From assembly GCF_002101775.1 (NCBI RefSeq), contig NZ_LQPI01000018.1, positions 1 to 64,000 on the forward strand: a stretch of DNA of 64,000 bases, given 5' to 3'. The notes beneath the pieces are model-generated. The model was not told the DNA's origin, made no database searches, and was given only the letters and a program-made list of their open reading frames with translations. The translations under genes and the position numbers were made by a program. Positions within the stretch are counted from its first letter, which is position 1; each line of letters opens with the position of its first letter. Of this stretch, positions 42,540-51,397 are shown piece by piece. Origin of the DNA: Mycolicibacter nonchromogenicus. GTDB taxonomy: Bacteria > Actinomycetota > Actinomycetes > Mycobacteriales > Mycobacteriaceae.

Positions 42540-44252
42540 ATGAGTGAGACCGCGTCGAGTTCGCGGGCTGGGTCACGGGTGGGGCGTTACCTCCTCAGAC
42601 GACTGCTGGGTCGCGGTACCACCGGCGAGGTCTACGAGGCGCTCGACACGCACAGAAACCGCGCCGCCGCGCTCAAGCTGCTGTCGCCGGCGTTCGGCGG
42701 GAATCCGGCATTTCGGGAGTGGCTGCAGCATGAGGCGCCGCTCATCGGGCGGGTGCAGGAGCCGCACGTGGTCCCGTTACGCGACTACGGCGAGGTCGAC
42801 GGCCAGGTGTTCATCGACATGCCGCTGGTTCCCGGTGCCGACTTGGCCGCACTGTTGAAGCGCACGGGCGTACTGTCTCCGCCGCGCGCGGTGAACGTGG
42901 TGTGGCAGGCGGCATCGGCGCTGGACGCCGCACACAGCGTCGGGGTGATCCACCGCGGCGTCAAACCGCGCAACATCCTGGTGACCAGTGATGACTTCGT
43001 CTATCTGGTGGATTTCGGGCTTGCCGGTGCTCCGGGCGCCGAGGCAGCTGACGCCCAGAACGCCGGAGCGCGCTGGAAGTACGCCGCACCGGAGCTGTTC
43101 TCCGGAACCGACTTCGGGCCGGCAGTCGATGTGTACGCGCTGGCATGTGTGCTCTACCAGTGCTTGACGGGTTCGCCACCGTACCGGGCCGACAGCCCGA
43201 AGATGCTGGCCAACGCGCATCAGAACAAGCCGATCCCGCGGCCCAGCCATGCCGGAGCGACCATCCCGGCCGCCTTGGACGAGGTTGTCGCCAAAGGCAT
43301 GGCCAAGGATCCGGCGGAGCGATATGCCAGCGCCGCGGAGCTGGCGACCGCGGCATATCAGGCGCTCAGCGCGCCCGATCAGCACCGGACGCTGCAGATC
43401 TATGAGACCAGCCAGCAGTCCACCGCGCCGCTGATCGATGAGCCGCAGCCGAGCACGCCACCGGGCGGGGCGGACCAGACGGCCGCGGCAGAGCCGCCGC
43501 CCGCTGCGGCAGCCGAGGTTTCCCCGGCACCGCTTCGTGAGGTGGCACCGGCCCAGCCCAGTCCGACTCCCGATGTCAGCGGCCAGTCGGGCCGGCCTCC
43601 GGTTTCGGTCGCCACCGACGACTGGTCGACGTCATCACGACGCGGGGGTCTGCGCCAAGACCCCGCCAAACGCAAGCTGCTGCTGCGGATCGGGGCGGCA
43701 CTGGTCGTCGCGGTCGGGTTGATCGCCTGGCTGACAAGCCGATCGGGGTCTTCAGACCTGACTGCCGGCAGCGACACCTCGCAGTCCGCCGCGGAGGTCA
43801 GTCAACCCACGACGACGGTGTCGTCGGCCGAGGCGCAGGCCCGTCTGCGCAAGCTCCTGCCGTCGGGCTATCCCCAAGCCTCCTGTACGTCGTCCACGCC
43901 GTCGGGTGGGGCTGTCGCCGAGATGACGTGCGGTCGCAACATCGACGTCGACGGTCCGCCCGCCGCGACATACGCACTGTTCCCCGACGCCACAGCGCTG
44001 CGTCAGAGTTTCGATGACACGGTGCGGGCCACCACCGTGGTCACCTGTCCGGGCCGGATCCAGTCGCCGGGCCCCTGGCACCGCACCGCAACCCCGGACA
44101 AGACAGCCGGAACACTGCTGTGCGGCATGCGGCAGGGGTCGCCGGTACTGGTCTGGACCAACGACGCGAACCTGACGATCGGCTCGCTGCGGACCGAGCG
44201 GAACACGTCCACATTGGAGCAGTTCTACTCCTGGTGGAGTTCACACTCCTGA
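42540..44252 (+). CDS. Receptor-type Ser/Thr kinase homologue with HRG catalytic loop
   Basis: A 570-residue single-pass membrane protein with an N-terminal PknA-like kinase domain: glycine loop LLGRGTTGEVYEA, K46 in AALKLL, DFG at D158 and APEL. The catalytic loop reads HRGVKPRN, with Gly140 (codon GGC at 42957) in place of the catalytic Asp, so it is probably a pseudokinase or very weak kinase. A Pro/Ala-rich juxtamembrane linker, a transmembrane helix (about 380-400) and an extracellular PknF/PknI-like sensor domain with paired cysteines follow. ATG at 42540 has GAGGAG ahead. It may act as a ligand-sensing scaffold. Confidence 0.87.
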   Translation: MSETASSSRAGSRVGRYLLRRLLGRGTTGEVYEALDTHRNRAAALKLLSPAFGGNPAFREWLQHEAPLIGRVQEPHVVPLRDYGEVDGQVFIDMPLVPGADLAALLKRTGVLSPPRAVNVVWQAASALDAAHSVGVIHRGVKPRNILVTSDDFVYLVDFGLAGAPGAEAADAQNAGARWKYAAPELFSGTDFGPAVDVYALACVLYQCLTGSPPYRADSPKMLANAHQNKPIPRPSHAGATIPAALDEVVAKGMAKDPAERYASAAELATAAYQALSAPDQHRTLQIYETSQQSTAPLIDEPQPSTPPGGADQTAAAEPPPAAAAEVSPAPLREVAPAQPSPTPDVSGQSGRPPVSVATDDWSTSSRRGGLRQDPAKRKLLLRIGAALVVAVGLIAWLTSRSGSSDLTAGSDTSQSAAEVSQPTTTVSSAEAQARLRKLLPSGYPQASCTSSTPSGGAVAEMTCGRNIDVDGPPAATYALFPDATALRQSFDDTVRATTVVTCPGRIQSPGPWHRTATPDKTAGTLLCGMRQGSPVLVWTNDANLTIGSLRTERNTSTLEQFYSWWSSHS

Positions 44253-44411
44253 CCGTCGATCCTGGTGAGGCGGCTGAACGCGGCCCTGTCGTCCCCGGCT
44301 CCGCTACCCGAGGCCGGGCCGGGTTCGCTCCTGGGTAGCCTGGCACCGAGCCCGTTACGATCGCATTAACCGCGTGTCGTCGGCATGCAGCCGATTTGAG
44401 GAGACCGTCTC

Positions 44412-45071
44412 ATGAAGTCCATCTCGACCGCCTTGGCCGCGGCACTGGTCGCTGCGGGCGCCCTGGGCACCGGAATCGCCGGCGCCGACCCCGACCCGGC
44501 CCCCACGCAACCGATCGGCACCCAGGGCACGTTGCCCGAAGGCCCCGGAATCCACGGCTGGACGATCAGCGATCTGCGCCCCAGCTCAGACACCATCGCC
44601 TACCAGCCCCGCGGCACGCTGTGGGAAGCCACCGCCACCGACGAGGCGATCCAAGGCACCGTCTTCCCCATCGTCGCCAACCTCAACGCCCGTTCAGCCA
44701 GCGGCCAGAGCTACCAGGCCCTGTTCACTGTGCCCACCCCTCAGGGAATCGTTCCGACCGCGCTCACCCAGGGCCAGAAGACCAGCGGCAAGGTCTACTT
44801 CGACGTCACCGGCGACGCACCGAACAGCCTGGTCTACCAGACCGGCGGCGCGGAACTGCTCCGGTGGGTGGCGCCGCCGCCGCAGGCGCCCGCGCAGCCG
44901 GAGCCGACCGCAGCCGGGACGCAGCTCCCGGCGAACGGCGGCAGCAACCCAGCGCCGGCTGCACCACCTCGTAACCCAGCGCCGCGGCCCGCGAACCCCA
45001 CGCCGGCTCCGCCGTCCGGCAGCTCCGGGACTCCGCTGCAGGGGGGCAGTTCCGGCACACCGCTGCCCTGA
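44412..45071 (+). CDS. MPT63-family secreted protein with proline-rich tail
   Basis: A 219-residue exported protein. Signal peptide MKSISTALAAALVAAGALGTGIAGA ends near residue 25. The next 130 residues resemble the MPT63 (Rv1926c) immunoglobulin-like fold: GWTISDLRPSSDTIAYQPRG, LWEATATDEAIQGTVFPIVA, LNARS and GKVYFDVTGDAPNSLVYQTG are close to that family. M. tuberculosis MPT63 ends after the fold; here about 70 extra residues of Pro/Ala/Ser/Gly repeats (SSGTPLQGGSSGTPLP at the end) follow. ATG at 44412 has GAGGAGA ahead. Role in MPT63 is unknown. Confidence 0.85.
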   Translation: MKSISTALAAALVAAGALGTGIAGADPDPAPTQPIGTQGTLPEGPGIHGWTISDLRPSSDTIAYQPRGTLWEATATDEAIQGTVFPIVANLNARSASGQSYQALFTVPTPQGIVPTALTQGQKTSGKVYFDVTGDAPNSLVYQTGGAELLRWVAPPPQAPAQPEPTAAGTQLPANGGSNPAPAAPPRNPAPRPANPTPAPPSGSSGTPLQGGSSGTPLP

Positions 45072-45089
45072 TTCGTGCCTGCCGGGCTC

Positions 45090-46169
45090 TCAGATGCGGA
45101 AGCGTCCGGCGAATCCGCGCAATGGCAGATCGGCGCTGGTCAGCAGGCCGGGCGGCGCCGCCACCACCGACTTGATCGCGTTGAGAGCGGGTAGCCCGGT
45201 CACGGTCATGCCGATCGAGGCAAAGTTGTCCGGGTTAGACAGGTCCACTCCGGGCTTGGGAAAGATCATGTGCTTGTTGTAGACGCACGGATCACCGGTG
45301 ACCCGGGTGATGTAGCAGCCCTTGATGTTCCAGTTCGGTTCGGTGAACGGCGTCATCTGCCATTCCAGGTGCGTCTCGACGCGCGGCACACCGTTGACCA
45401 TCCCCTGGTATTTGATGTAGTTGCCGCCCAGGGAGCCTTTGGGCAGGGTGTACCAGCCCAGGTCGACGTCGCGGGTACACACCCCGAGCTCGTAGTCGAA
45501 GGTCACCTCGTCGAGAGTCAGATCGAAGCAGTCGGCCATCATCAGCACGCTGTCGGCGAAGACGCGAGTGAACTTCTCCAGTTTGGCCGGGATGTCCGGA
45601 TCGTCGGCGGGCTGACCGTAGCCCACCTCGATCCAGGTGTCCCTGGAATGGTGACATGACACGTCCACCGACTCGATGGTGGTGATGTTCTCGATCTCGG
45701 CGACGTCAGCCGAACACACCACGCCAAGAATCTGATTCAGCCCCGGGTTCATCCCGGTGCCGTAGAAGGTGGCGCCGCCCTTTTCGCAGGCCTCGGCCAA
45801 CAGCTGGCTGACCGGCTTGCCCGACGGGTGCGGATGGTTGTGGTCACGGTGCCAGCCGGTGATCCAGTCCGCGGTGGTCACGATGTTGATGCCTGCTTCC
45901 AGGATCGTGACGTAGAGGTCCTCGTCGGGGAACACGCCGTGAAAGGTCAGCACGTCGGGCTTGGCGGCGATGATCTCCTCGACGCTGCCCGTCGCGATGA
46001 CCCCGTTGGGTGCGATCCCGGCCAGCTCGCCGGCATCTTTGCCGATCTTGTCCGGCGAATAACAGTGCACGCCAACCAGTTCGAGGTCATCGCGGGCGGC
46101 GAATCGCCGGATCATCTCGGTTCCGACGTTGCCGGTGGCGACCTGGAAGACACGAATGGGTGCGTTCAT
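45090..46169 (-). CDS. DapB-like NAD(P)-binding dehydrogenase
   Basis: A 359-residue protein with an N-terminal Rossmann motif VFQVATGNVGTEMIRRF, resembling the mycobacterial 'dihydrodipicolinate reductase' family that also includes 2,4-diaminopentanoate dehydrogenase. It is not the biosynthetic DapB: it is longer and lacks the usual HHxxK motif in the expected place. ATG at 46169 overlaps the stop of the Rieske gene (ATGA). The two probably act on the same substrate, perhaps a steroid or aromatic compound; this is inference from the coupling. Confidence 0.82.
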   Translation of the reverse strand: MNAPIRVFQVATGNVGTEMIRRFAARDDLELVGVHCYSPDKIGKDAGELAGIAPNGVIATGSVEEIIAAKPDVLTFHGVFPDEDLYVTILEAGINIVTTADWITGWHRDHNHPHPSGKPVSQLLAEACEKGGATFYGTGMNPGLNQILGVVCSADVAEIENITTIESVDVSCHHSRDTWIEVGYGQPADDPDIPAKLEKFTRVFADSVLMMADCFDLTLDEVTFDYELGVCTRDVDLGWYTLPKGSLGGNYIKYQGMVNGVPRVETHLEWQMTPFTEPNWNIKGCYITRVTGDPCVYNKHMIFPKPGVDLSNPDNFASIGMTVTGLPALNAIKSVVAAPPGLLTSADLPLRGFAGRFRI

Positions 46170-47200
46170 GCGGTGAAACCCTTCTGCGCTCTGCGTTCAG
46201 CGACCTCGGCGGCACTGCCGCCGATGCCGTCGGGATAGAACTGTTTGGCCCACTGGCGGATTGCGGTGAATCCCTCATACTCGGCGGTCGCCAGGGCCGG
46301 TGGATCCGAATAGCGCTGATGCGACCAGATGTGGATGTCCTGCTCGAACTGGCGGATGACTTCGCGCCCGAAATCAGCTGCCCGGGCCGCGGCGCGTTCT
46401 GAATCGCCGGACGGCGACCGGCCGATGTAGACCATGAAGCGGACGTCTGACGTGCGGTCGTCGACGGGCGTGATGGCCGAGATGGTCCGGTTGTCGATCA
46501 TCCCCCAGCTTTTGGTCACCGCGATCCCCAAGCCGCCGTTGATCGCTTCCACGCCGCTGTTGACGTCCTCGATCTTCTGGCCGTCATCACCTTCGAAGGT
46601 GATGGTGAAGTCCACGTAGGACACCGGTTCGGCGAAATCGTGGCGGGTGAAGACCGGCACGATCGGAGTGCCGTGCACGAACTTGAAGTGGGCAAAGTCC
46701 ACCCCGTTCTCCAGGACGTACTGCGGGTGCAGTTCCAGACCCGTGCGGAACAGCCGCTGTTGCGGGTAGTAGTCGGCGGCGGTGCGGTCGTCGAAGCCGG
46801 CGAACACATCCGGCGTGTCGAAGAACGGCGCCCGCCCCTGCGCATCGTTCCAGATGTACACCGACTCGTTGCGCTCAATGACCGGATAGGTGGTGATGCG
46901 CCGGCCGCGGTTGGGCTTGTCCTGGTACGGGATACACACGTTGCGCCCCTGCGCGTTCCACTGCCAGCCATGGAACGGACATTGCAGCACCTCGCCACAG
47001 ACGGTGCCGCCGAAGCCCAGATGCGCACCGAGGTGTTCGCAGTAGGCGTTCATCACGGTCAGCTGCCCCGACTCAGCCCGCCAGGCCACCATTTCCCGGC
47101 CGAAGTACTTCATGGTGTGCACATCACCGATGCCGATCTCGTCGGACCAGGCGACTTGAAACCAGCCTGTCGGGTTCATCGACAACGGCGGTTTGGCCAT
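46166..47200 (-). CDS. Rieske non-heme iron oxygenase
   Basis: A 344-residue oxygenase component. The Rieske [2Fe-2S] cluster ligands are C54 and H56 in NAYCEHLGAHLG and C74 and H77 in LQCPFHGW. The mononuclear iron site is suggested by NGVDFAHFKFVHGTP (Asp and two His). The arrangement resembles KshA-type steroid hydroxylases and related mycobacterial oxygenases, needing a separate reductase that is not encoded here. ATG at 47200 gives MAKPPLSMNPTGWFQVAW; the longer frame to 47272 is unlikely. The gene is divergent from a TetR gene (109 bases), which may control it. Confidence 0.88.
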   Translation of the reverse strand: MAKPPLSMNPTGWFQVAWSDEIGIGDVHTMKYFGREMVAWRAESGQLTVMNAYCEHLGAHLGFGGTVCGEVLQCPFHGWQWNAQGRNVCIPYQDKPNRGRRITTYPVIERNESVYIWNDAQGRAPFFDTPDVFAGFDDRTAADYYPQQRLFRTGLELHPQYVLENGVDFAHFKFVHGTPIVPVFTRHDFAEPVSYVDFTITFEGDDGQKIEDVNSGVEAINGGLGIAVTKSWGMIDNRTISAITPVDDRTSDVRFMVYIGRSPSGDSERAAARAADFGREVIRQFEQDIHIWSHQRYSDPPALATAEYEGFTAIRQWAKQFYPDGIGGSAAEVAERRAQKGFTA

Positions 47201-47284
47201 GCCAACGCGTCCTCTCTGTGGTCTCCGAGCGGGCCGACTGTCGCAGCATAATGCGCGTCGCGGCAGAATCATAGGGGGCGCTAT

Positions 47285-47298
47285 GTAAATGTTGTTAC
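47285..47298. promoter_or_regulatory. Candidate operator GTAA-N6-TTAC
   Basis: A short inverted repeat in the Rieske/TetR gap, 11 bases before the TetR start. The size and position fit a TetR autoregulatory site, but the arms are only 4 bp, so this is weak. Confidence 0.3.
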
Positions 47299-47308
47299 GA
47301 TTCGACCG

Positions 47309-47941
47309 ATGGCTCCATCACCGGCGCGACGCAGCAACAAGCGGGGGCAGGCCACCCGCGAGGCGATGCTGGACGCCGCGGTGCGCTCGCTGGCCACCGG
47401 CGACCCCGGCGCGGTGTCGGCCAGCCGGATCGCCAAGGAGATCGGCGCCACCTGGGGCGCGGTGCAGTATCAGTTCGGTGACGTCGACGGGTTCTGGGCA
47501 GCGGTGCTACACCGCACCGCCGAGCGCCGCGATGCCGCGATCTCGGCGTTCGGCAGCGTGAAATCCGATGCGCCGCTGCGGGAACGGGTCGCTGCCATCA
47601 TCGACACACTCTATGACGGCCTGGCATCGCCGGACTCACGCGCGATCGAGAACCTGCGGGCCGCACTCCCCCGCGACCACCGCGAACTGGAGAGGCTGTA
47701 TCCGCGGACCGCAGCCGAGTTGTATTCGTGGGGCAAGAGCTGGCTCACGACGTGCCATGCGGCCTTCGCCGACCTCGGAGTCGATCCCCAACGGGTACGA
47801 GAGGTGGCCGCTCTCATCCCCGGCGCCATGCGCGGGCTGGTCTCCGAGCGCCAGCTGGGCTCCTATGCGGACCTCGACGAGGCCCGCCGCGGCCTGACCA
47901 ACGCTCTGGCGACGTACCTGGAGCAGTCCCGGCCCGGCTGA
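47309..47941 (+). CDS. TetR-family transcriptional regulator
   Basis: A 210-residue regulator. The N-terminal helix-turn-helix spans about residues 15-60 (TREAMLDAAVRSLATGDPGA, VSASRIAKEIGATWGAVQYQ), followed by a helical ligand domain. It is transcribed away from the Rieske/DapB-like operon and is the obvious candidate to control it. A GTAA-N6-TTAC repeat lies just upstream. The antiporter gene begins 45 bases downstream on the same strand and may be co-transcribed, though functionally unrelated. Confidence 0.85.
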   Translation: MAPSPARRSNKRGQATREAMLDAAVRSLATGDPGAVSASRIAKEIGATWGAVQYQFGDVDGFWAAVLHRTAERRDAAISAFGSVKSDAPLRERVAAIIDTLYDGLASPDSRAIENLRAALPRDHRELERLYPRTAAELYSWGKSWLTTCHAAFADLGVDPQRVREVAALIPGAMRGLVSERQLGSYADLDEARRGLTNALATYLEQSRPG

Positions 47942-47986
47942 AATCGGGGGCTGCGTAAACCCGGCGGCCACGCAAGGATGTGAGGG

Positions 47987-49570
47987 GTGTTCGGCCTCGT
48001 CGTAGTTGTCACCCTTGTCGCCACCGTGGTCGGCGGCACGCTGCTGGGCAAGCGGTATCGCGTCGGCCCGCCGGTGTTGCTCATCCTGCTGGGCGGCATG
48101 CTGGGTTTGATTCCCCGCTTCGGCGAAACCCAGCTCGACGGGGAAATCGTTCTGCTGCTGTTCCTGCCGGCGATCCTGTACTGGGAGAGCATGAACACCA
48201 GCTTCCGGGAGATCCGGGCGAACCTGCGGGTGATCGTGCTCATCAGCGTCGGCCTGGTGATCGCCACCGCACTGGCCGTGTCCTGGACCGCGCGATCGCT
48301 GGGCATGGAACCTCATGCGGCGTCGGTTCTGGGCGCGGTGCTGTCGCCCACCGATGCCGCCGCGGTGGCGGGGCTGGCCAAGAAACTGCCCCGCCGCCAG
48401 CTGACCGTGCTGCGGGCCGAAAGCATCATCAACGACGGCACCGCGCTGGTGATGTTCGCGGTGACGGTCGCGGTCGCGACGGGAAGCCCGTCGATCGGCC
48501 CCGTCGACCTGGTGGGCCGCTTCGTCGGCTCGTACCTCGGCGGCATCGCGGCCGGACTGCTGGTGGGTGCCGCAGTCACGCTGCTGCGCCGCCGCATTGA
48601 CGCGCCGCTGGAGGAAGGTGCCCTGAGTGTGTTGACGCCGTTCGCGGCGTTCCTGCTCGCCCAGAGCTTCCACTGCAGCGGTGTTGTCGCGGTGCTGGTG
48701 TCGGCACTGGTGCTGACCTACGTCGGCCCGCGGGTGATCGGGGCTCGTTCGAGGCTGCAGGCCTTCGCATTCTGGGACCTGGCGACATTCCTGATCAACG
48801 GCTCACTGTGGGTCTTCGTCGGCGTACAGATTCCCGGCGCGGTGCACGGGATCGTCAATGTCGGTGAGGGCCTTCGCCATGCCACGGTGCTGGCCCTAGC
48901 TGTCACCGGCGTGGTCGTCGTGACCCGGATCGCGTGGTCGGAGATCACCACCGTGCTCCTGCGCACCCTGGACCGGCGCGACGTGCAGCGGGCCCGCCGA
49001 GTGAACTGGCGCCAGCGCGCGGTGGCGAGTTGGGCGGGCTTCCGCGGCGCGGTCTCCCTGGCCGCGGCATTGGCTGTCCCGTTGACCACCCATGCGGGCG
49101 CCCCATTTCCGGATCGCAACCTGATCATCTACGTGGTCACCTTCGTGATCCTGGTGACGGTGCTGGTCCAGGGAAGCACCCTGCCCGCAGTCGTGCGGTG
49201 GGCGCGAATGCCCGAGGACGCGGCGCAGGCCGAGGAGTTGCATCTGGCACGTACCCGCGCCGCCGAAGCCGCCCTTCAGGCCCTGCCGCGGGTTGCCGAC
49301 GAACTCGGCGCCGACCCGGATCTGGTGAGTCGGCTGCTCAAGGAATACCAGGATCAGGCCGAGCTGGTGGCGGCCGCCGATCGACCCAACGCGGCCACCG
49401 AACGCAACGACGTGGTGCGCCGAGTACACCTGGGCGTCCTGGAGCACAAACGCCGTGCCGTCACCGAGCTGCGCGACCGAAATCAGATCGACGACATCGT
49501 GTTACGTGCGGTGCAGGCCGAGATGGACCTCGAGGAAGTGCGATTGCTGGGGCCCGCCGACGCCGAATAG
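47987..49570 (+). CDS. Na+/H+ antiporter (CPA1 family)
   Basis: A 527-residue membrane protein, the counterpart of Rv2287 (YjcE). Around twelve hydrophobic helices are seen from residue 1 to about 410. Typical CPA1 motifs: ALAVSWTARSLG then SVLGAVLSPTDAAAVAGLAK (transport-site aspartate in SPTDA) and AESIINDGTALVMF (ND motif). The C-terminal 110 residues are hydrophilic and helical, as in NhaP-type exchangers. GTG at 47987 has AGGATGTGAGGG upstream. It exchanges Na+ (or K+) for H+ at the plasma membrane. Confidence 0.92.
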   Translation: MFGLVVVVTLVATVVGGTLLGKRYRVGPPVLLILLGGMLGLIPRFGETQLDGEIVLLLFLPAILYWESMNTSFREIRANLRVIVLISVGLVIATALAVSWTARSLGMEPHAASVLGAVLSPTDAAAVAGLAKKLPRRQLTVLRAESIINDGTALVMFAVTVAVATGSPSIGPVDLVGRFVGSYLGGIAAGLLVGAAVTLLRRRIDAPLEEGALSVLTPFAAFLLAQSFHCSGVVAVLVSALVLTYVGPRVIGARSRLQAFAFWDLATFLINGSLWVFVGVQIPGAVHGIVNVGEGLRHATVLALAVTGVVVVTRIAWSEITTVLLRTLDRRDVQRARRVNWRQRAVASWAGFRGAVSLAAALAVPLTTHAGAPFPDRNLIIYVVTFVILVTVLVQGSTLPAVVRWARMPEDAAQAEELHLARTRAAEAALQALPRVADELGADPDLVSRLLKEYQDQAELVAAADRPNAATERNDVVRRVHLGVLEHKRRAVTELRDRNQIDDIVLRAVQAEMDLEEVRLLGPADAE

Positions 49571-49657
49571 CCGCCGCAAACCCCGATTTGGCCCCCACGC
49601 GTGGGTCCGGTCACTGTCGGTGGCGACGAAGCGTCGCAGACCATTACTATCCACTTC

Positions 49658-50344
49658 GTGAGCGATTCCCCGGCCCAGCGATTGCGACTCGCAGGTTCAG
49701 CCACTGCGCTGGCGGCAGCCTTGCTGACCGCCCCTGTCGTGCTGCCCGCCGGAACCCCCGGCGCGGTGGCACCGGCAAGCGCGGCCTGCCCCGACGTCGA
49801 AGTGGTGTTCGCCCGTGGGCGCCTGGAATCGCCTGGGGCAGGCGCGATCGGCAACGCCTTCGTCAGCGCTCTGCGCTCCAAGACGTCCAAGTACGTCAGC
49901 CTTTATGCGGTGAATTACCCGGCCGACAACGAGATCGACAAGGGCGCCAACGACATGAGCGCCCACATCCAGAACACGATCAACGGCTGCCCCAACACCC
50001 GAATCGTGCCGGGGGGATATTCGCTGGGCGCGGCGGTCACCGACGTGGTGCTGGCGGTCCCCTTCTCCGCGTTGGGCTTCACCAATCCCCTGCCGCCGGG
50101 AGCCGACGAGCACATCGCGGCGGTTGCGCTGTTCGGCAACGGCAGTCAATGGATCGGACCCATCACCAACTTCAGTCCGGTCTACAACGATCGGACCATC
50201 GAGCTGTGCCATGGCGCCGACCCCATCTGCAATCCCGCCGACCCGAACACCTGGGAGGCGAACTGGCCGCAACACATGGCCAGTGAATATATCTCGTCCG
50301 GGATGGTAAACCAGGCAGCCGATTTCGTCGCCGGAAAGCTGTAG
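49658..50344 (+). CDS. cut2: Secreted cutinase, Cut2-like
   Basis: A 228-residue cutinase-family esterase very close to M. tuberculosis Cut2 (Rv2301) throughout. GTG at 49658 opens MSDSPAQRLRLAGSATALAA, a signal sequence ending near ASA|ACPDVE. The nucleophile is in GGYSLGAAVTDVVLAVP, and the Asp/His pair in CHGADPICNPAD...NWPQHMASEY. In M. tuberculosis it lies next to htpG (Rv2299c); here htpG is 11 kb away, reflecting rearrangement. Third cutinase of the window but from a different subgroup than the tandem pair. Confidence 0.93.
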   Translation: MSDSPAQRLRLAGSATALAAALLTAPVVLPAGTPGAVAPASAACPDVEVVFARGRLESPGAGAIGNAFVSALRSKTSKYVSLYAVNYPADNEIDKGANDMSAHIQNTINGCPNTRIVPGGYSLGAAVTDVVLAVPFSALGFTNPLPPGADEHIAAVALFGNGSQWIGPITNFSPVYNDRTIELCHGADPICNPADPNTWEANWPQHMASEYISSGMVNQAADFVAGKL

Positions 50345-50413
50345 CCGGGCTCAGTGGGCCGGGGATGACGTCCACCGCGCGCCGGATGGCCATGGACTCA
50401 ACAGTCCGGGTCG

Positions 50414-50986
50414 CTAGCCGTAACCACGCTTGATCAGATGTCGTGCTCCGGCCTCCATGACGGCTGGGCCGGCCACCGCGAAGTCGAACGCGTTGGCCAA
50501 CCGGTCGGTGATGTTGAAGACCAGACCGACCGCCAACGCATCCTTGACCTGCGCGGGAGTGACACCAGCCGCCAGGACTGCACGCACATCGTCGGCGTCG
50601 ACGCGATGCCGGCCCGTCAGCTTGCCGAGCAGGCGAAGTGTGGCCCGTAGCTCTTCGGTGATCGGGGCGGTGTCCAGGTCGGTGAGGGTGGCGGCTGCGG
50701 TCGCGTCGTCGTAGCAGAGGGTGGAGGTGGCGGTGTGCGCGGCGACGCAGAACGGGCAGTCGTTGACCTTCGAGACGTAGGCGGCCATCAGTTCTCGCTC
50801 CCCGATGGTCCACGCCGAGGGCCCGCGCATCGCCTCGTTGGTCAGCGGACCACCGCCGTAGAACTCCGGGCGATAAAACGCGAGTTTGACGGCATCGACG
50901 ACCGGCTGCCGTGACACCAGCCGAATGATTCCCAGCACGGCCTTGGTGCGCAGCCGGTGGCCGTGATCCAGGATGCCCAGTCTCAT
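50414..50986 (-). CDS. Carboxymuconolactone-decarboxylase/AhpD-like protein
   Basis: A 190-residue all-helical protein with the redox-type CxxC motif in NDCPFCVAAHTATS (about residues 84-97), typical of AhpD-like peroxidase partners in the CMD superfamily. ATG at 50986 overlaps the stop of the preceding gene (ATGA). The C-terminal half has ADDVRAVLAAGVTPAQVKDA, another CMD-like stretch. It probably handles peroxides or acts as an alkylhydroperoxidase; the true reductant is unknown. Confidence 0.85.
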   Translation of the reverse strand: MRLGILDHGHRLRTKAVLGIIRLVSRQPVVDAVKLAFYRPEFYGGGPLTNEAMRGPSAWTIGERELMAAYVSKVNDCPFCVAAHTATSTLCYDDATAAATLTDLDTAPITEELRATLRLLGKLTGRHRVDADDVRAVLAAGVTPAQVKDALAVGLVFNITDRLANAFDFAVAGPAVMEAGARHLIKRGYG

Positions 50987-51297
50987 CGGGTTCCCCGGTC
51001 CTCGGCGGCGGCGAGCGCCTCCAGGGCGCCGGCGTACTGCCGGGACGCCTGGCCGACCGCGGCGCACACCACGATCTCGAAGATCTGGTCTTCGCTCAGC
51101 CCTGCGGCTCTGACGGCGGCGACATCCTCGTCGGCCACGCTGTGCGAGCGCAGGGCCACCTTGTCGATCAGGGTGCTGATCGGTTCCCGCAGTCCGGTGT
51201 TGCCGTATGCCGCCCGGCGCAATTCCGGTGACGCCGTCCCGCCCCGCCCCAGAACACGGCCCAGCAATTCTTGATGTAGTTCGCTGATGTCGGACAC
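50983..51297 (-). CDS. Small CMD-like helical protein without CxxC
   Basis: A 104-residue protein with the CMD-superfamily helix pattern (ALRSHSVADEDVAAVRAAGL, SEDQIFEIVVCAAVGQASRQ). The usual CxxC active site is missing, leaving only one cysteine. GTG at 51297 (MSDISELHQELLGRVLG) is chosen because AGGAGG lies 12 bases ahead; a GTG at 51333 is possible. It overlaps the downstream CMD gene by 4 bases. It may be a partner subunit of that protein. Confidence 0.72.
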   Translation of the reverse strand: MSDISELHQELLGRVLGRGGTASPELRRAAYGNTGLREPISTLIDKVALRSHSVADEDVAAVRAAGLSEDQIFEIVVCAAVGQASRQYAGALEALAAAEDRGTR

Positions 51298-51397
51298 GGC
51301 TTTTCGTGACCTCCTCATCCCCCACAGGGTCACATCGGATGGTCGCTACCCGTCCATAGTGCAACCGTAGGACCCGTGCAGTCCAGGCCTGGGCGGT

